DNA of 64,000 nt from Blastomussa wellsi (GCA_947652115.1 OX393568.1:23274463-23338462); one strand, 5' to 3'; positions 33,865 through 45,490 are shown, counted from the stretch's first letter. The notes: a model not told the origin generated them from the letters alone. Numbers and translations are program-made.

Positions 33865-34400
33865 CAACTCCCATAAACTAACACGAATGTGTACGTGCCG
33901 GCCTGAACGTTTTCTTCTACAAAAAAGACCTTGTCAGTGACACTGAATCAAGGAACAACACTGTAAACATTTCAATTTCAAGAAATGGAAGTGCTGCTTT
34001 TTTTAGACTGTTTTTTGCGCAAAACTGAAACCGACCTGTCAAAAAAGATTGACCCCTGTCTTACAGCGAGTTGGGGAAACAAACAATTTTGTCTCAAACG
34101 GGTTCAGAGTTCAGGCACACACACCAACACTACCCCATAAGAACGCCCGGTCCTTTAGTACGCCCCCACCCCTCCCCGCTCCTCCTTCCATGTACACACA
34201 ACTACAGGCTTAGGACAGGCTCCCCAGTGGGGTGGGCATCAGGGAGTTGACACACAAAAATAAAATATCAACGCCAGGGATTCATAATTATTAAATTCAT
34301 TTGCAATTATATGAATTTTACCTGCCCATCGATGCCCAGTTTTCAAGACAGAAAACTGCAATGTTTTCTCAGGAGACAACTGTGCCGGGCATGCTCACGA
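33865..34400 (-). pseudogene. Further exon-like pieces, probably gene relics
   Basis: At about 33865-33952, after a ttcag acceptor, the minus strand reads VTDKVFFVEENVQAGTYTFV then LVYGS and a stop, similar to the final strands of a beta-sandwich domain. At about 34330-34400 it reads ENIAVFCLENWASMG before gtaaaat, preceded by an in-frame TGA. The pieces do not connect into an open frame. Confidence 0.3.
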
Positions 34401-35216
34401 GGCCGCCGGGAAACCACAAAGTTCAGTCCACTCGCGGTGCTTCGGCAGAACACGGCAAAAATATTAAACGGTCCCATTCAACGAGTTTCACGTAAAGCTT
34501 TTGGTGTTAGTCAATGTTAGTCATTCATATAAAAAGACGGATTAGCTTTCTTAGGTGCTGAAAACACCAGCCCTTTGGCTACATCAAATAACTCTCATTG
34601 GATAATCATAAAAAATGTAAAAATAAATGTCAAGTGTTCACGGTTTGAGTGTCCACACATTAAAGCAGTCCCTTTGGATGCAATCTGTAATTTATTTCTG
34701 AGAACTAACAGCACCAAAGACTGCAATAAGTTTGAGCGAAGTTTTCAACAAGCGCGTGAGATGGCGCGTGTTTCGATGAATATTTCGACCGTGAATATTA
34801 GCCAGTGAGCGTGCGAGAATTTCTGCAGTTATGGTAAAATATGCCGTGGTGTTATAATCACCTCCTTGACAGATATGTCACAGGCTAGTGGATAGTGGGC
34901 GGATAAGTGGCATCAAGGAAAGTCCACAGGCTCCCCCAGGTTATGCTCTGCTCGCTCTTTTCACGCGCAAATTAATGTTCGGCTCCCGTCGCTCGCCGAA
35001 AATTTCCCCTAAACTTCCCCACTGGAGGGATGTTCGCAGGTTAACTTAGCACCATGGCCACAAGTTCCAGTGTGTCTAGTGACGAAAGTGGGGCAAGCCA
35101 GGAAAAGAACTTCAACGGCTAATTCAGAATGATCAGTCTTTCAACTTTCCATAAACGCGGGTGTCAGTTCATAATGGCCTAGGGTAGTACCCTCCAGTAT
35201 TCCTCGATTCCCTCTG
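34401..35216. other. Intergenic region, nothing recognised
   Basis: No coding exon, repeat with defined ends or RNA gene identified. Confidence 0.35.
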
Positions 35217-35623
35217 TAGGGGGATTCATGCTGACGTCATTATTTACCTTTTTCTCATTAGCATACGGCTTGGCGTACAGAAGGCAATATGAATGGACTC
35301 CAAACAGTTAAAGAGCTAGTGAAATTTAGTATATGGTGAAATTTTTAGCTCTTTGTGTGTAATATTCAAGGAGAAATTGTCTTTCAAAAACTCCAAAATT
35401 TCTGGGTGACAAAAGCGCTAATGAGCGCATACATTCCTTGTAAAATTTTGAGTTTTAAAATCCGCGTCAGACAAATAGAATTCAATACATCGAGCTGAAA
35501 TTCATTGGCAGAGTTAATCGTGCTATGAACTTTCAATATTCAGAACTGATTTTTTTGTTGCTCCATCAGAAACTGAATCGCTTATGCTAATGAGGCAAAA
35601 TATTGTAAACAAGGATTCCCCTA
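35217..35623. mobile_element. MITE, about 407 bp (second copy of 11430-11842)
   Basis: Left end TAGGGGGATTC and right end AAGGATTCCCCTA form an imperfect terminal inverted repeat; GACGTCATTATTTAC and ATTGTAAACAAGG continue it. Interior collinear with 11430-11842. Confidence 0.72.
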
Positions 35624-36317
35624 TAAGACTTGCGCACAGGGAATCAACGCAGTTGTATTCATCATGCCCACAACTCCTTCGAGGCTTGGCATGCAAAGTT
35701 GAATACAACTACCATGATTCTCTGCATGTGTGTCTCCGCATAGATGAAATCGGCCCCTAGAGACTCTTAAAATCTAGACATTAAAATCTAAACTACAATT
35801 TGACTATTTACAAGCGCAATAGCTGGCGGTTGACGTGACTAGTGCAATGTCCATCAGAAATTTTAAAGCACTGAGCTTTCAAATGCATACTCTTAAAATT
35901 ATGTCTTCTTGTGCTTGCGCCGAAGTGTGGGTATCTCCGGTGGATACATTTGATTGGCCCAAAAGTTTCAAGCAGTCTTTACTTTATAGGGACTTAGTCA
36001 CCAATGTATATGTATGTTGTAAAAATACCATTGAGGTAACAATGAACTGCGAAGAAAGAAGGATGGCTTCGAATGAAAAGTTGGATTGAGAAGGATTGCA
36101 ATTAACAAATGGGGAAAATTTATGTTGAAACATTCAAGAAGTGTCATTTTTAACAGCGCTCCTATAATAACCATTGGATCATGTTTACAGAGGGAAGGGA
36201 GGTATCACCCTCTCCGAGTTGTCATCTCTCTCCGCTGCAGTAACTTCCGTTGTAGTGATAATCGTGTACCCAAGTACACACGGGTTTGAACCGGTTTTAA
36301 ATAGTTTTTCGGTACGT

Positions 36318-36780
36318 AAGGTAAGGTAAAATCTTTATTTAGACACGGTATTTCCTTCAGGACTTTACAATATAGAATTAAATAATCTAACTAGCTATCT
36401 AATTTAAATTACAAATAACTACTACAATAAAAGAAATGATAAAAACTGCTTTACAAGGAAGCCGTGTATAAAAGCAAAACAAAACTTACATAAGACTATT
36501 CAAATCATAATTCTCCATCTTAAATTTAAATTCATTAAGAGAGGGTGACTGTCGAAAATCCAAAGGCAGACTATTCCACAGTACAGCTCCGCTGCAGGAA
36601 AGAATTCTTTTACAATAGTTCGTGCGGGGCTGGGGGATGGCAAGCGAACAGTCACAGTACGTACAACTCTGACTCCGCTCCAAGTTTAGATCAGAAGTTC
36701 TATTTCTCGACCTAAACTTCCTACTCGCTCTCCGCCACTCTCCAAGCACTGGAATGAAAATAATCTCCTTGCCTTGCGAG
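36318..36780 (-). mobile_element. LINE 3' fragment (reverse-transcriptase C-terminal tail plus 3' UTR)
   Basis: Minus frame ending at 36486 reads RTNYCKRILSCSGAVLWNSL then PLDFRQSPSLNEFKFKM, the characteristic tail following RT in many animal LINEs. The 3' end has AATAAAGATTTTACC followed by TTACC-type short repeats (36318-36332), as seen in CR1/L2-like elements. The upstream RT is missing, so it is 5'-truncated. Confidence 0.75.
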
Positions 36781-37666
36781 AGAGAATAGCTGAGACAACA
36801 AGTTGACAACTACACAAAGGTACAATGGTGACCAGTGCTGGATAAGGCTCGTCGCCGACTTGGCTCAACAAGGCGATGGCCAACGCGTAACTTAAAACTG
36901 TTCCAGACAAGTACTTTGAAGACCTAAAAAACATCTGAGAAAAGTTCGCTACCATACAACCAATGACAATGTCGCCGGCACCGAGGTAGACATGTCCTTC
37001 ACGTGGGCCTATCTTGAATGTGAATATAGTTGGTAGCTCCCAAGCGTCGCTAATTTCAAAAGCTTTACACAACACAGAATCACAGTAGTCCCCTGTGCTA
37101 AATAACGAAGGGAGACCTTGAGATATCGTTTTCACCAGGCACACGTCGTAAACTACTGCAATCCACAGAAACATTTGAAGCGACGGGAAGTTTTTAAATT
37201 GCACGTGACTAACCAGCAGCGCGAAAAATGCGATCACTATATCATTTAAGATCCAACGAAGCGTCGTCGCAGTGCTCATGATCCAAATCACCGAGAAAAG
37301 TCCTCCAAAACACAGCGCCATGTACGGCTTAAACCACTGAAAAAATGCTAACAAGATACAGGAAATTACAGTTAGATGTTGCACTGAAATCATGATGTAA
37401 GGATGCGACTGGAAGAGAACAACAGAGGCGGCCATCAAAACGAAATAAATCGTGTAGAGAATCAGCCTCCGCAGTGTAGCGCCAAAGTGTGACTCAGCCA
37501 CCTCGTCATCTACTTCCATTTCTTTCACTGCAAAGACGGCATCCTCGCTATTATAAGTTCTTATTTGCCCCCTCCGCCGCGTCATCTTTCCATACCAAGC
37601 GCTTATAAACACTAACAGGCTGGCGGTTAGGTCCAAGAGCCAGAAGTTGACTAAACGATAAAGCAT
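36686..37666 (-). CDS. Signal-peptide-peptidase-like GxGD intramembrane aspartyl protease, intronless, 326 aa
   Basis: A membrane protease that would cleave type II transmembrane segments inside the bilayer, in endoplasmic reticulum or endosomal membranes. Seen: TM1 near 5-24; several hydrophobic spans between 65 and 265; catalytic YD at 173-174 (WIAVVYDVCLV); catalytic GAGD at 229-232 (VYLGAGDIVIG); and PAL at 276-278 (YPALVTIVPLC), the three signatures of presenilin/SPP proteases in order. The preceding WILNDIVIAFF matches the WxLxDxLG region of SPP/SPPL. It is shorter than typical SPP (about 370-400) and lacks introns, so it may be an expressed retrocopy. ATG at 37666 has an A at -3. The last about 20 codons overlap the LINE fragment in another frame, so the native C-terminus has probably been replaced. 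Confidence 0.88.
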   Translation of the reverse strand: MLYRLVNFWLLDLTASLLVFISAWYGKMTRRRGQIRTYNSEDAVFAVKEMEVDDEVAESHFGATLRRLILYTIYFVLMAASVVLFQSHPYIMISVQHLTVISCILLAFFQWFKPYMALCFGGLFSVIWIMSTATTLRWILNDIVIAFFALLVSHVQFKNFPSLQMFLWIAVVYDVCLVKTISQGLPSLFSTGDYCDSVLCKAFEISDAWELPTIFTFKIGPREGHVYLGAGDIVIGCMVANFSQMFFRSSKYLSGTVLSYALAIALLSQVGDEPYPALVTIVPLCSCQLVVSAILSRKARRLFSFQCLESGGERVGSLGREIELLI

Positions 37667-38575
37667 GGTTTCAGCACTGCCACGTAGTCGAAGTGATCAA
37701 GCCGATAAAATATCTGCGTGATTTTCAACCGTTATTTTGACCGTCTATGATCGATTTATCGCGTTACACCTGCTACACACGCTTTGCTCGAGTCTTCGAC
37801 ATTTGACGAACGGAAAAGTAATTTTTACGGTTGTCGTTTCTTTCGAATTAAACTTATTTACTTAGTTCCCAAGTAACCGTTTTACTTATTGAAAAATCTC
37901 AGTTGTCCTTATGCCTTTGCCTTTTAAGGCTTTCCGTTTTCAGCGTTACCATTTGACTTGTTAGATGAACCAATTTTGAAATTAACTTGTTTAATAAATC
38001 TTGCTCACCGAATTTTGATTAGCATTGACAAGCCACCTGTGAACAGGTGCGGGAGCTAGGACCAATTTTTTTTTCTCTCTTTCCTGCAAGCTAACCGGTC
38101 AGCCGTGATGAAATCCAGGATTAGGGCAGTTATTTAACTTTTCAGTAAGGTTTCCTGGCTATATTTTCTGTTCTCCAGTTTTATATCAACTGATTTCAAA
38201 CTCCAAAAAATATAGGCATCAAGAACACTTTTTTACAAGAACAATTAAACATTTTGTGTTGGAAATTTTCCCCACGCCCACGTTCAATATACTGAAGTTG
38301 AGAAAACAACATTAAACTGAGGGAAATGGCGCACTGTTTTCCAGCGCTTGTGTCCATGCATGTGGCTTTAGGTAAACTTTTTATTCTTTAGGCAGAACTG
38401 ATATGAATTCGTCGAGATGCCAGATAAAAGCTCATGCTGTCATAACGACGAGTTCCGTATTTGCGCAAAAGTTGACAGTCTAAATAAGGCAAATTTAAGC
38501 CCTCGATCCACAGATTGGAAAACCAGATCCAATTCGTCAATGCGCCGCCGTAAAGTCTTAAGCCAGGATCAATAG
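37667..38575. other. Upstream region of the SPP-like gene, no gene recognised
   Basis: AT-rich. No TATA box or other element could be assigned confidently, though the promoter of the minus-strand protease gene must lie here if it is expressed. Confidence 0.35.
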
Positions 38576-38771
38576 AGTGGTAAAGTGTGACGTCACAAAT
38601 ATTTTAATTTTTTAAATTATGAGATTCATTAAGATCTTCAGAAAGTATATGATGACGAATACCCACTTGCCAAAAATCAGCATTTCAATTTGGGGGTGAG
38701 ATATTGGCCCTTTCATGCTTCAGTGACTCCATACAAATCCTTGTAATGTTGTCTTTGTTCTAAACGGTTTT
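38576..38771. mobile_element. Truncated copy of the TIR MITE at 13032-13332
   Basis: Starts AGTGGTAAAGTGTGACGTCA and follows the 13-kb copy through AATACCCACTTGCCAAAAA and CAGTGACTCCATACAAATCC, then breaks off after GTTCTAAACGGTTT. The right terminal repeat is missing. Confidence 0.8.
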
Positions 38772-38974
38772 ATTGCTTGGATACTAGACCTGCTCAGAGT
38801 AAAAAGCGATAATAGGATACAAGGATGAATTTTACTTTAGTCACCTAAAATCTTGGCTAAAGTTGATATGACGATCTTCCGAAAAGATTGATTGTTCAGC
38901 TGCCAGGCTAACTAAACAAGGAGTCAAGGACTTTCCTTAATTGCAATTTTTTGCCCATGGCTTTGAGTAATCCG

Positions 38975-39235
38975 TGGGAAGCGCGGCAGGCTAATGGTTA
39001 GTGCGCTGGACTCCGGATCGGTCGGTCCGGGTCCGAGCCCTGGCCGGAGCACTGCGTTGTATTCTTGGGCAAGAAACTTTACTCTCACAGTGCCTCTCTT
39101 TACCCAGGTGTATGAATGGGTACCGGCGAATCTACTGCTGGGGGGTAACCCTGCGATGGATTAGCATCCCACCAGGGATGTTAAGGAAACCGGGATGAGC
39201 TCCAGCCGGATGAGCCAACAGGCTCGACACAGACT
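38975..39235 (+). mobile_element. tRNA-derived SINE
   Basis: Head with A-box-like GGCTAATGGTTAGTGCG and B-box-like GGGTCCGAGCCC at tRNA spacing. The body has TCTTGGGCAAGAAACTTTA, CTCACAGTGCCTCTC and ACCCAGGTGTATGAATGGG. The CTTGGGCAAG block resembles the conserved central domain of V-type SINEs. A relic of the same body is at 63120-63245. Confidence 0.75.
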
Positions 39236-40159
39236 TAAAAACCTTGTTTTGAGTAATTCGGACTTTTAGAATCTAGCACATCACTTTCTAGCACATCACA
39301 ATTTTAATTAGCATTGGCATGGATGAGTGCTTACAACGAAATTATAACAAAAACTTCAACAGCAACATGGTGGTCAGAAAGAGAGAGAGAGTTCGACATG
39401 CATGCACTACTACTTTTCTATAGCAGCTGAAGAAGATTTCCCAGGTGCCTTTAAGCCGGTAAAAGAGATTCTTAAAAGTTTTTGTTATCAACACGCGATG
39501 AAAACGTGGTGATTGTTATTTTCGCGTTCGCTGTTAATCGTAGTTTGCATTTCAAGTTCTAAAACGTACAAAATCACCAATAGCAATTAACATGCCAACC
39601 AGAACCTAATTGGTCGTTGAAACAATGACTTCTTTTGTGCCGTGGTTGGCAAATTTGAATAAACCGAGAAATGTTACATCAATGTTTGTAAACAAGAAAT
39701 ATCGCTATTTCTGTGCCTTCGAAAGAACGCTTACTATACCTAATGACGTACGATCGACGGTGTGGAAGCAATGAATGCATCTTGTGAGATTCTTTAGAAA
39801 AACATATTAATTACAATCTTAAAATAAGCAGCAGAATACATAGAAATAAAAGTAACAATTAACATTTTTTAATAATAGAACTCATTTTCATTTTTTACAG
39901 ATTAGATAAAAGACTTAACGCCCTTCCGCCGAAGTCGGACGATGTACAAATCAAATCAAATCTTTAATAATAATAATTAGTATATTCTCAGCTGCGACTA
40001 TTGCATTTCTAGCTTTTTGATTGGCTAAAAAACTCCGACTATGAGCCAATAGTCGGAGTTTTACGTCATATGGAAAATAGGAAGTTGTATGCTCTTTCCG
40101 TACGCTTTGTTAAATTGTGGAAATAAAAATCGGCGGCAAAACCCGGTTTGAGAATTTAC
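39236..40159. other. Intergenic region, nothing recognised apart from a short inverted pair
   Basis: AAAACTCCGACTAT/ATAGTCGGAGTTTT near 40030-40065 is an inverted pair. No gene. Confidence 0.4.
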
Positions 40160-40281
40160 TAAAACAATTATTCCATTCGCCCTTGTTGGATATGAACTGG
40201 TTATAACCAACTCGCGCTACGCGCTCGTTGGTTATTTTATCACTTCATATCCAACGCGGGCTCATGGAATAATTGTTATAC
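40160..40281. mobile_element. Hairpin MITE, about 122 bp
   Basis: AACAATTATTCCAT...TTGGATATGAA...AACCAACTCGCGC pairs with GCGCTCGTTGGTT...TTCATATCCAACGCG...ATGGAATAATTGTT. A related copy is at 22385-22515, and the similar-plan hairpin at 46410-46524 shares the terminal ACAATTAT. Confidence 0.85.
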
Positions 40282-40632
40282 TGTATAGTGCATGCCTTGC
40301 CACACCGGCAAAAGCCGCTGACAAGGACTTGAATTGATCGCTTTACAAGTTGAAAGAGCATCGCTATTCGGTTCCAGAGGACTAAATCAGATAATCGGAA
40401 GAATTGTATGTCAAAATTCATATTTGACTATTCTCAGATTTAGCCATAATCGCACTGTTCTATTTAAAATGTTTTAAGTCGCAAATAATCCTTGGTAAAT
40501 AACGCTTAATTTTGTCGATGCGTGTGACCGCCTGGTGGGTGGTCGCATATGAGATTCCCCGTAAGGGTCTGAACTGGGCATGCGAGAAGTTTCTCTTGTG
40601 CTCTAAAGCCACGAACGAACGCGTAAAAATAG

Positions 40633-40659
40633 TGAGAGAGAGAGAGAGAGAGAGAGAGA
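40633..40659. repeat. (GA)n microsatellite
   Basis: About 13 uninterrupted GA units. Confidence 0.95.
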
Positions 40660-41263
40660 AGGCAAGAACAACAATTTATTTATTTACAAATGCGATTATT
40701 TGCGGCTTGTCACGCAAATGGCCGCAAAGATAGTCGAGGCGGGACAAGATGAGCACGAGAAACATAATGGAAAAGACAGATCACAATAATAATAATAACG
40801 CAGACTTAAGCTATACAACAAAATTAAAGTAAATTACATGTTATTTTTATTATTGTTAATATTACAATTGGAAAGAGGGAAAAGTAGAATGGCAAAAGAG
40901 GACATAGAGGATCAGGTTTTTTATTTGGTTAATTATCGTTTCCAGACCTGATAGGAGTCTACAGTTTCAAGTATATCAAATAACTTTCCTTTAGGGAGAG
41001 ACTGCAGGCAGTCTAGTGAGAGGCCATTTCTAGCTACGATCACATTTTCCAAGTCGTTACAGCTTCAACTGTATGTAAGTGTAAACAATGGACTGGATAA
41101 TGGGAAGTCGTGCCCTATAGCATTTCTTCCGTTTCAAACGTAAACATGCCGAGCCATCACCTGTTCCTCCAATTCTGAGAAATTTTGTACCTGTCACAAA
41201 AATATGCCCATCCTTTATCATAACGAGCCAGAGGTTCTTAGCAACCGAAAACAGACCTCGGAT

Positions 41264-41304
41264 CCCGCTGAGATAGAGGAGTTTTACTCCTCTATCTCAG
41301 CGGG
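41264..41304. repeat. Perfect 18-bp inverted repeat with 5-nt loop
   Basis: CCCGCTGAGATAGAGGAG, loop TTTTA, CTCCTCTATCTCAGCGGG. Every base of the arms pairs. There is no adjacent gene whose terminator it could obviously be. Confidence 0.9.
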
Positions 41305-42883
41305 AAGCACAACAGCTTACTGCATTCCATTGTAACACTATCCCTGCCTATGGTCATTTCTGTTCCACTGTATGTGTCAACTTTATCGCAAATGTGTCAT
41401 AATCCTGAGGCGTGAAAGTTCATTTTGCGTGTGCTTCTAATTAAAAATTCTATTTTTGTCTTCAAAGTGCTAAGAGAACCTTAAGACATTTTGCTGCGGC
41501 CCAGTAATTCCCTGGATGTGGAAATTACTATTTATGGTAATTCCTTTGTAGTTTTGGCGTACGAGAGATATATTCTGGAGTCGTTTCTGAGTAGTTTGTC
41601 GTAACGGAGACTGGTTCTTTTAGTCTCTATGTAGACGGGGATATCACATATTTATTTGGCGCTATATTTTCGACTTTCAGTATAGGACGCAGCTGCAGCT
41701 ATTATTATTCCCAAGACGTAAATACCGTAAAAAATTACAGTCGAAAGCTAGATGGATTTGTATGTTCTACGTGTGTTGTTCTAAGGGTGTGTATTTCTTT
41801 GGAGAATAAAGCTGAACACTATATTACTGTTTCTACTACAGTAACTGTATTATTTGGCACTTTGGATAATGAAGCTCGATCGCTATATTAAAAATAATCA
41901 CAGAGCGATAACAAAATTCGCCTGACTTCCGGGATTTGTTAACTCTTTGCTTGCAAGAACAGTTAAAGATGGAATTGCTGTATAGGAATTTAGCCGTTTT
42001 AATTTTTTTTGAAACGCAAATATGAATTCGTGAAAAAGTGATAAAAACATTACGGGATAATGATACGCTGAACTTCGTAAGTAAGATGAATAGATGTAAA
42101 ACTTTTTTTCATTCAAAAGAAATTCACCAAAGTGTCGTTATGCGTGAACAATGAACATGGACTTTTCTGGTCTGCCACGTGCCACGCGAGAACTTACAAG
42201 CTCCGCTCCTTTGTAGTGTGCGTGTGTGGTGCATGGGGTATGATCTATTGGCTGTAGTTCAATTGGAACTTGCCGTCGTGTGAATATATGTTTGAAACTA
42301 CATCAAGCCGTCACATCACATCACAAGTTTTCATTTCGATCGCGCCACGAGAAATGTTTTAGTTCACCTGTCTAAACACCGCTAACTGAAGTACCCCTCA
42401 ATGTTCTCAATTCCCCAGGCTTGTTGATGTAATAAGTCAACCTTGAACAGAACTGCATGCTCGAAACTTCTAGTTCCAAAGTTCTTAAGATGGAATCTTT
42501 CAAATTGTTTTTTTTAGTTTTACCGCGTTTCTTCTTTGCCTTGACAATGGAAATTGAGGAGAGGTCTTGTTATAAAAAAACAGCGATAAATAAAATCCAG
42601 GTTTATGGCCAAAAGCAGTCATTCGAATAGCCGTTACGGGGGGAGATTAAGGCAATAATAATATACGGTGGCATATCAGTACCAGAGAGCCATCTTCCAA
42701 GTTTCCTTTACTGTTTAATAGGTTTTGCTTTTCATTTAACACACCCGGTTCTGGCAGAAATACCCTACTAATACTCCACGAATTTGAGATGGCAGATTGA
42801 TGATGAGGCGATTGATTATTGAAAAACAACCACGAAGTTTCAGTAAATCTTGCTAATTTTATTTCGCCGACCATAATTTTGGC

Positions 42884-43510
42884 CCAGGGTGGGGTGTTTA
42901 CTCCCATATATGGGCAATATAGGTATGTGTCGCGGTATAGGGTGTGGTTTTTCGAGGTTCCCGTTCCTTAAATGGGGTATCGTTTTTGCTTCTTTTGGCG
43001 GTGTGATTATTTGGCCATTTTACAATTTGCAGTGCGTAAACAACTCGCTAAACGAAAAGGAACAGCTTGTCAACCTGAAAACGTTACGGGAAAGGATGTC
43101 ATTTTTCGGGTTTGGTCCTTAAATAGGGTATCCTCTTATCAATTTAAAAGTCCCAAGAATAAAAAACGTCACAACTTCCGCTTCCAACAACCTGGCCATA
43201 TGTTGGCTGTCTGGGCATTACGAATCTTTTAAAGGTTTTAAGCATTCGCCAGTCCCTCAAATTGTGCCGGTACGTGTTCTTGCCATATGTTTGTCCTGGG
43301 GAGGGGGGGTACTCTCATATATGGGCTATATGGGTATGTGCCGCGGGATAGGGTATGCTTTCTTTATTGTTAACAAGGGTCAGGGTTTGAGAACCTTCGC
43401 GGCACACACCTATCCGAAATTTAGGGATGTTGGTTTTCTAGGCATTCCGAATCTTTCAAAGGTTTTAAGCATTCGGCAGTCACTCTATTGTGTCGGTGAG
43501 TGTTCCCCAA
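42884..43510. repeat. Two diverged tandem copies of an unclassified repeat
   Basis: CATATATGGGC..TAT..GGTATGTG..GCGG.ATAGGGT occurs at 42904 and 43316. CGAATCTTT.AAAGGTTTTAA then GCATTCG.CAGTC occurs near 43219 and 43449. The copies are in the same orientation, roughly 410 bp and 230 bp apart at their two ends, so the second is internally shorter. Confidence 0.7.
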
Positions 43511-44024
43511 TCTCTCACAAACGTCCCTGACTCCTTCAGTTGATTGTAGTCCTATAACATCACATAAAATAATATTGTGTTACAATAACGTATAAGAAAA
43601 TCCATACAGTGGTAATACGAAGAGATTATTTAGCAGATATTTTTCTTTCTTGTAAATAACAGAACAGGGGCGGATCCAGTATATCCTGTGTAGCTAGCTA
43701 GAATGCTAGATTCAGGATTTTTCTTAGCAGGGGGAGTGCACCTCTAAAGAATGAAATATCTGATGGGTGAGACAAACAAACACAGTCTTGCAGAATACTA
43801 GTTAAGTTAGAAAGCCAGAGGTCATCATGGGAAGGGGGGGGGGGGAGTAGCCACCTGGCACTTCACTACACCCCTGTAGAATTTCACTGATAATTTCTAA
43901 TTTTAATACAGTACAACCAGTAATTGAGAAGCACCTGACCACAACCGTCACCTGTGTAGAATGTTCAATACTTACATCATCTCTCCGCATGAACTATCTC
44001 CAAAACTTGCTCATCACTCAGGTG
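43511..44024. other. Spacer, nothing recognised
   Basis: Contains a G run near 43836 and otherwise AT-rich sequence up to the tandem array. Confidence 0.4.
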
Positions 44025-44930
44025 TACTATGATGCCAGGACTTCAACATGGATGAACCAGAAAGGATATATAACACTTGCCTAAACTTCAATATGATGTG
44101 TGACGCAAAACCTAATTCATGTTATATATCCCAGAAGTACTCAGGCATACTATGATGCCAGGACTCCAACCTGGGTGAACCAGAAAGGATATATAACATT
44201 TGACAAAACTTCAATATACAGAAATGTGCGACGTAAAACAGAATTCATGTTATATATCCCAGAAGCACTCAGGCATACTATGATGCCAGGACTCCAACCT
44301 GGATGAACCAGAAAGGATATATAACACTTGCCTAAACTTCAATATAATGTGTGACACAAAACCTAATTCATGTTATATATCCCAGAAGTACTCAGGCATA
44401 CTATGATGCCAGGACTCCAACCTGGATGAACCAGAAAGGATATATAACACTTGCCTAAACTTCAATATAATGTGTGACGCAAAACCTAATTCATGTCATA
44501 TATCCCAGAAGTACTCAGGCATACTATAATGCCAGAACTCCAACCTGGGTGAACCAGAAAGGATATACAACACTTGCCTAAACTTCAATATAATGTGTGA
44601 CGCAAAACCTAAATCATGTTATATATCCCAGGAGTACTCAGGCATACTATGATGCCAGGACTCCAACCTGGATGAACCAGAAAGGATATATAGCACATGC
44701 CTAAACTTCAATATAATTTGTGATGCAAAACCTAAATCATGTTATATATCCCAGAAGTACTCAGGCATACTATGATGCCAGGACTCCAACCTGGGTGAAC
44801 CAGAAAGGATATACAACACTTGCCTAAACTTCCGTATAATGGGCGACGCAAAACCGAATTCATGTTATATATCCCAGAAGCACTCAGGGATACTGCAATG
44901 TCAGGACTCCAATGTGGACTCCAACTTCAG
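44025..44930. repeat. Tandem array of a 123-bp unit, 8 starts
   Basis: TACTATGATGCCAGGACTCC recurs at 44025, 44148, 44276, 44399, 44522, 44645, 44768 and, degenerate, 44891. Spacing is 123 bp except one of 128. Units contain AACCAGAAAGGATATATA and CATGTTATATATCCCAGAAG. The period is a multiple of three but stops interrupt all long frames, so it is non-coding. Confidence 0.93.
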
Positions 44931-45313
44931 AACTGGAATAACACCAATCATGACTTGCTGCGTAGTACCTGGAGGCAAATACATGAAAGAACATAATAAT
45001 ATATCTCTGGCAACCCCAAGGATGAAAACCAAAATATTTAATGAGATCAAATCAAAGGAAAAGAGAAAATAAAGAAAATTATATATTTTATTATTACCAA
45101 TAAATTATGACCTCGAGTGTATTTTTTTTAATCAGATTTAATACATTATTAAAAAGAATTGCCAAGTCAAGTGTAAACTCAAAAAAGCAGATTCATGAAA
45201 AGTTCAATTTCAATTGAACAAACTGAGCCCACTTATGATGAAAAAAATCATTCGTAGATTAATCTGCAATAATTATCAGCACAACATCAACATATTAAAT
45301 TTTTTACCTTGGT

Positions 45314-45490
45314 TCATCCCAACTTTGTTAGTTCAGCAACGTTTGCCAACCTTGGTCTTAGATATTTATATTTTGAATATCCTGTGAGCTCAAGACTGAT
45401 CTTCAATCCATTGTAAACGTACACTGTTTGTTCAGGCTCATGACTTTCGTGATCGCTAATATCACGTGCGCTTGATGCATCTTGTTCCAT
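45314..45490 (-). CDS. Short ORF, 58 aa, downstream of a promoter-like region
   Basis: ATG at 45490, MEQDASSARDISDHESHEPE then QTVYVYNGLKISLELTGYSK and KYLRPRLANVAELTKLG, stop at 45314. AACCAAG followed by gtaaaa just after the stop resembles a donor. No family recognised. It follows a 36-codon ORF on the same strand (45530-45640). Confidence 0.3.
   Translation of the reverse strand: MEQDASSARDISDHESHEPEQTVYVYNGLKISLELTGYSKYKYLRPRLANVAELTKLG

Larger units (their letters stand above)
40282..42883. other. Intergenic region with microsatellite and short hairpin, no gene recognised
   Basis: A GA dinucleotide run at 40633-40659 and a perfect hairpin at 41264-41304 are the only definable items. 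Open frames are short. Confidence 0.45.

Noticed and set aside
44100..45072. Open frames within the 123-bp array
   Set aside because: The period is a multiple of three, so frames recur, but each is closed by stops in most units and one unit is 5 bp longer. No protein-repeat character.
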